From Zoogloeaceae bacterium (lineage in GTDB: Bacteria; Pseudomonadota; Gammaproteobacteria; Burkholderiales; Rhodocyclaceae), in NCBI GenBank assembly GCA_024235655.1, contig JACKLY010000004.1, positions 186,001 to 250,000 on the forward strand: a DNA stretch of 64,000 bases. Direction: 5' to 3'. The notes under the pieces are model-generated. The model worked only from the letters and a program-made list of their open reading frames with translations. It made no database searches and was not told the DNA's origin. Position numbers and translations under genes: made by a program. How positions within the stretch are numbered: the stretch's first letter is position 1; each line of letters starts with the position of its first letter. Below, piece after piece: positions 62,597 through 64,000 of the stretch.

Positions 62597-62662
62597 GAAA
62601 GATTGCAGAGCAATGGCCTTGAGGAAATACTGAGACCCCATTCCACAAGTTCAGGCCCCAAA

Positions 62663-63598
62663 ATGACCGAATCCGCGCTCGCGCCGATCCCAGTTGAGCA
62701 GATCCTGTTGCCGGCTGACCTAGATGGCAGCCAAGGACGTAATCGCGCAGTTGGTCGAGTTGCCCAGATTGCGGCCTCCAATGATTTGCAGGCCATTCAT
62801 GCCTGGCTGGCGCGCTTCATCGAGACTAAAACCACCTTCGACAACTATCGCAAGGAAGCCGAACGGCTTTTGCTCTGGTCGACGCTGCAGTTGGGCAAAC
62901 CCCTCTCCTCCCTCACGCATGAGGATTTCTTGGCATACCAGCAGTTCCTGCTGGATCCCCAGCCGCGAGATAAATGGGTGGCTGGCGGTGGCCGCAAGCA
63001 TCCGCGGGATGATCCACGTTGGCGGCCGTTCTATGGTCCGCTGTCGACTGCCAGTCAGCGTCAGGCCATGATCATCTTGAATGTGATGTTCTCCTGGCTA
63101 GTGGATGCGGGCTACCTGGCCGGTAATCCCTTGTCCTTGTCGCGGCAGCGGGCGCGCCGGGCCAAGCCTCGAATCACCCGCTATCTCGATCCAGACCTTT
63201 GGCAGGAATTGAAGGTTTTCATCGATAGCATGCCTCGAGAAACCGATCGTCAGCGGGCACACTATTTTCGCGTGCGATGGCTTTTCACCCTCCTCTACTT
63301 GGGTGGCCTACGGATCTCGGAAGTCGCTGAAAACACCATGGGCAGTTTCTTTTGCCGGCGCGACCGCGAGGGTGACGAGCGCTGGTGGCTGGAGGTCCTG
63401 GGCAAAGGCGACAAGGAACGTTTGGTGCCAGCGACCAGTGAACTGATGGTGGAGCTGTGGCCTGTCCCCGGTTTGAAAGACACTTTGATAAGGTGTGAAG
63501 ATCAAACCGGAGGTAGTAGATGGTTAAGCGAAGGCAGTTCAGCAGAGAGTTCAAGACAGAGGCAGTACGACTGGTCAGGGAGCGTGGCGTTTCAGTAG
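62663..63598 (+). pseudogene. Tyrosine recombinase TnpS-like, truncated by an IS3 element
   Basis: ATG 62663 starts MTESALAPIPVEQILLPADL. The protein has the N-terminal SAM-like domain and the first catalytic Arg in LGGLRISEVAEN, and the Lys in GKGDKERLVPATSEL. The frame then runs into the IS at about 63460 and ends at 63598 with non-family sequence. The HxxR box and the catalytic Tyr are lost, so it is inactive. Normal length would be about 320 residues; real sequence covers about 265. Confidence 0.85.
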
Positions 63599-63813
63599 TT
63601 CAAGCGGCCCGAGATCTTGATTTGCACGAGAACGTATTGCGTAAATGGGTACGAGCAGTCGCAGAAGATTCGCAGCAGGCATTTCCTGGGCATGGCCAGA
63701 TGAAGCCTGAACAGGCTGAGATTACCCGCCTGAAGAAGGAAGTCGCCAAGCTCAAAATGGAGCGCGACATTCTAAAAAAAGCCGCAGCCTACTTCGCCAA
63801 GGAATCGATGTGA
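63520..63813 (+). CDS. IS3-family transposase OrfA
   Basis: The 97-residue protein starts MVKRRQFSREFKTEAVRLV and has a helix-turn-helix (VVQAARDLDLHENVLRKWV) followed by a leucine-zipper-like stretch (LKKEVAKLKMERDILKK). GGAGG lies nine bases before the ATG. A run of seven A (near 63775) is a likely -1 frameshift site leading into orfB. Confidence 0.92.
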   Translation: MVKRRQFSREFKTEAVRLVRERGVSVVQAARDLDLHENVLRKWVRAVAEDSQQAFPGHGQMKPEQAEITRLKKEVAKLKMERDILKKAAAYFAKESM

Positions 63814-64000
63814 AATTCGGGTTCGTGGTGAAACACCGAGGGATCTGGCCGGTGGCACTGACTTGCGACACGCTCGGTGTCTCGCGTAGCGGATTCTATG
63901 CTTGGCTGAGCAGAGTGCCGAGCCAACGCAGCCAGGCCAATGAATCACTTGGAAGGGCGATTCACGAAAGTTTCTTGCGCAGTGATCGTACCTATGGCGC
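63810..64000 (+). CDS. IS3-family transposase OrfB, 5' part (cut by window edge)
   Basis: GTG 63810 opens the -1 frame relative to orfA, with a 4-base overlap. The 63 codons seen begin KFGFVVKHRGIWPV and include LGVSRSGFYAWLSR, the OrfB N-terminal helical region. The DDE domain lies outside the window. No stop appears to base 64000. Confidence 0.9.
   Translation, partial: MKFGFVVKHRGIWPVALTCDTLGVSRSGFYAWLSRVPSQRSQANESLGRAIHESFLRSDRTYG

Larger units (their letters stand above)
63460..64000 (+). mobile_element. IS3-family insertion sequence, partial (right end outside window)
   Basis: The element begins near 63460 (TGGCCTGTCCCCGG or TGTCCCCGG), where TnpS homology ends. It carries orfA and the start of orfB in overlapping frames. 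It differs from the decayed element at 20601. The right end and any target duplication lie outside the window. Confidence 0.8.

Overview
This 64 kb window is chromosomal DNA from a Gram-negative betaproteobacterium, most likely of the Rhodocyclales (Dechloromonas/Azonexus/Accumulibacter-like). The reasons are the lipid A and BamA gene order, a bacterial EF-P carrying Arg32 next to the rhamnosyltransferase EarP, the nadB/rpoE divergence, and the lepA-lepB-rnc-era-recO-pdxJ-acpS-nagZ order. The genus call is inference. Most of the window is dense core genome with many 1-4 base stop/start overlaps.

Layout. 1-6142: outer-membrane biogenesis and lipid A operon (bamA 3' end, skp, lpxD, fabZ, lpxA, lpxB, rnhB, a SpoU rRNA methyltransferase). 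6148-6981: ppsR, the regulator of PEP synthase. 7271-10680: an accessory block made of a membrane-embedded AraC-type regulator and a four-gene operon of poorly known function (small membrane protein, NAD-dependent epimerase-like protein, DUF2269-like and DUF4166-like proteins). 10736-20035: a PEP/lactate block with ppc and lutABC on the minus strand and a GntR/FCD regulator and ppsA on the plus strand. It has two candidate operators in the lut/regulator gap and two copies of a palindromic intergenic repeat. 20197-22377: a decayed IS3-family element, small orphan ORFs and tRNA-Asn with a clear promoter and terminator.

22434-36163: an AsmA-like protein fused to an unrecognised cytoplasmic domain, an aromatic/aspartate aminotransferase, uvrB, a low-molecular-weight phosphatase, rne diverging from rluC, a HAD phosphatase, a Rieske protein, an SppA-type peptidase, a tetrapyrrole-methylase-like protein, maf and yceD. 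36185-41780: rpmF-plsX-fabH-fabD-fabG-acpP-fabF, the fatty-acid synthesis operon, with hairpins at rpmF/plsX, acpP/fabF and just after fabF. 41796-46744: a YgfX-like protein, nadB, rpoE, rseC, mucD and a glutaredoxin-like gene; rseA and rseB are absent from this locus. 46802-54237: lepA to nagZ. 54407-56773: a conserved hypothetical gene, efp and earP. 56858-59271: uvrC and pgsA. 59351-59803: four tRNA genes (Gly, Cys, Gly, Leu) behind a perfect-consensus promoter. 59846-61226: a DUF1178 protein and a YihG-like acyltransferase.

The right end (61340-64000) is mobile: iteron-like repeats, a KfrA-type coiled-coil protein divergent from a tyrosine recombinase (the TnpT/TnpS cointegrate-resolution pair of Tn4651-type Tn3 transposons), and an IS3-family element that has cut the recombinase. 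The parts most worth pursuing are the membrane AraC locus, the domain-fused AsmA-like protein, rpoE without a neighbouring anti-sigma gene, and the TnpT/TnpS module.
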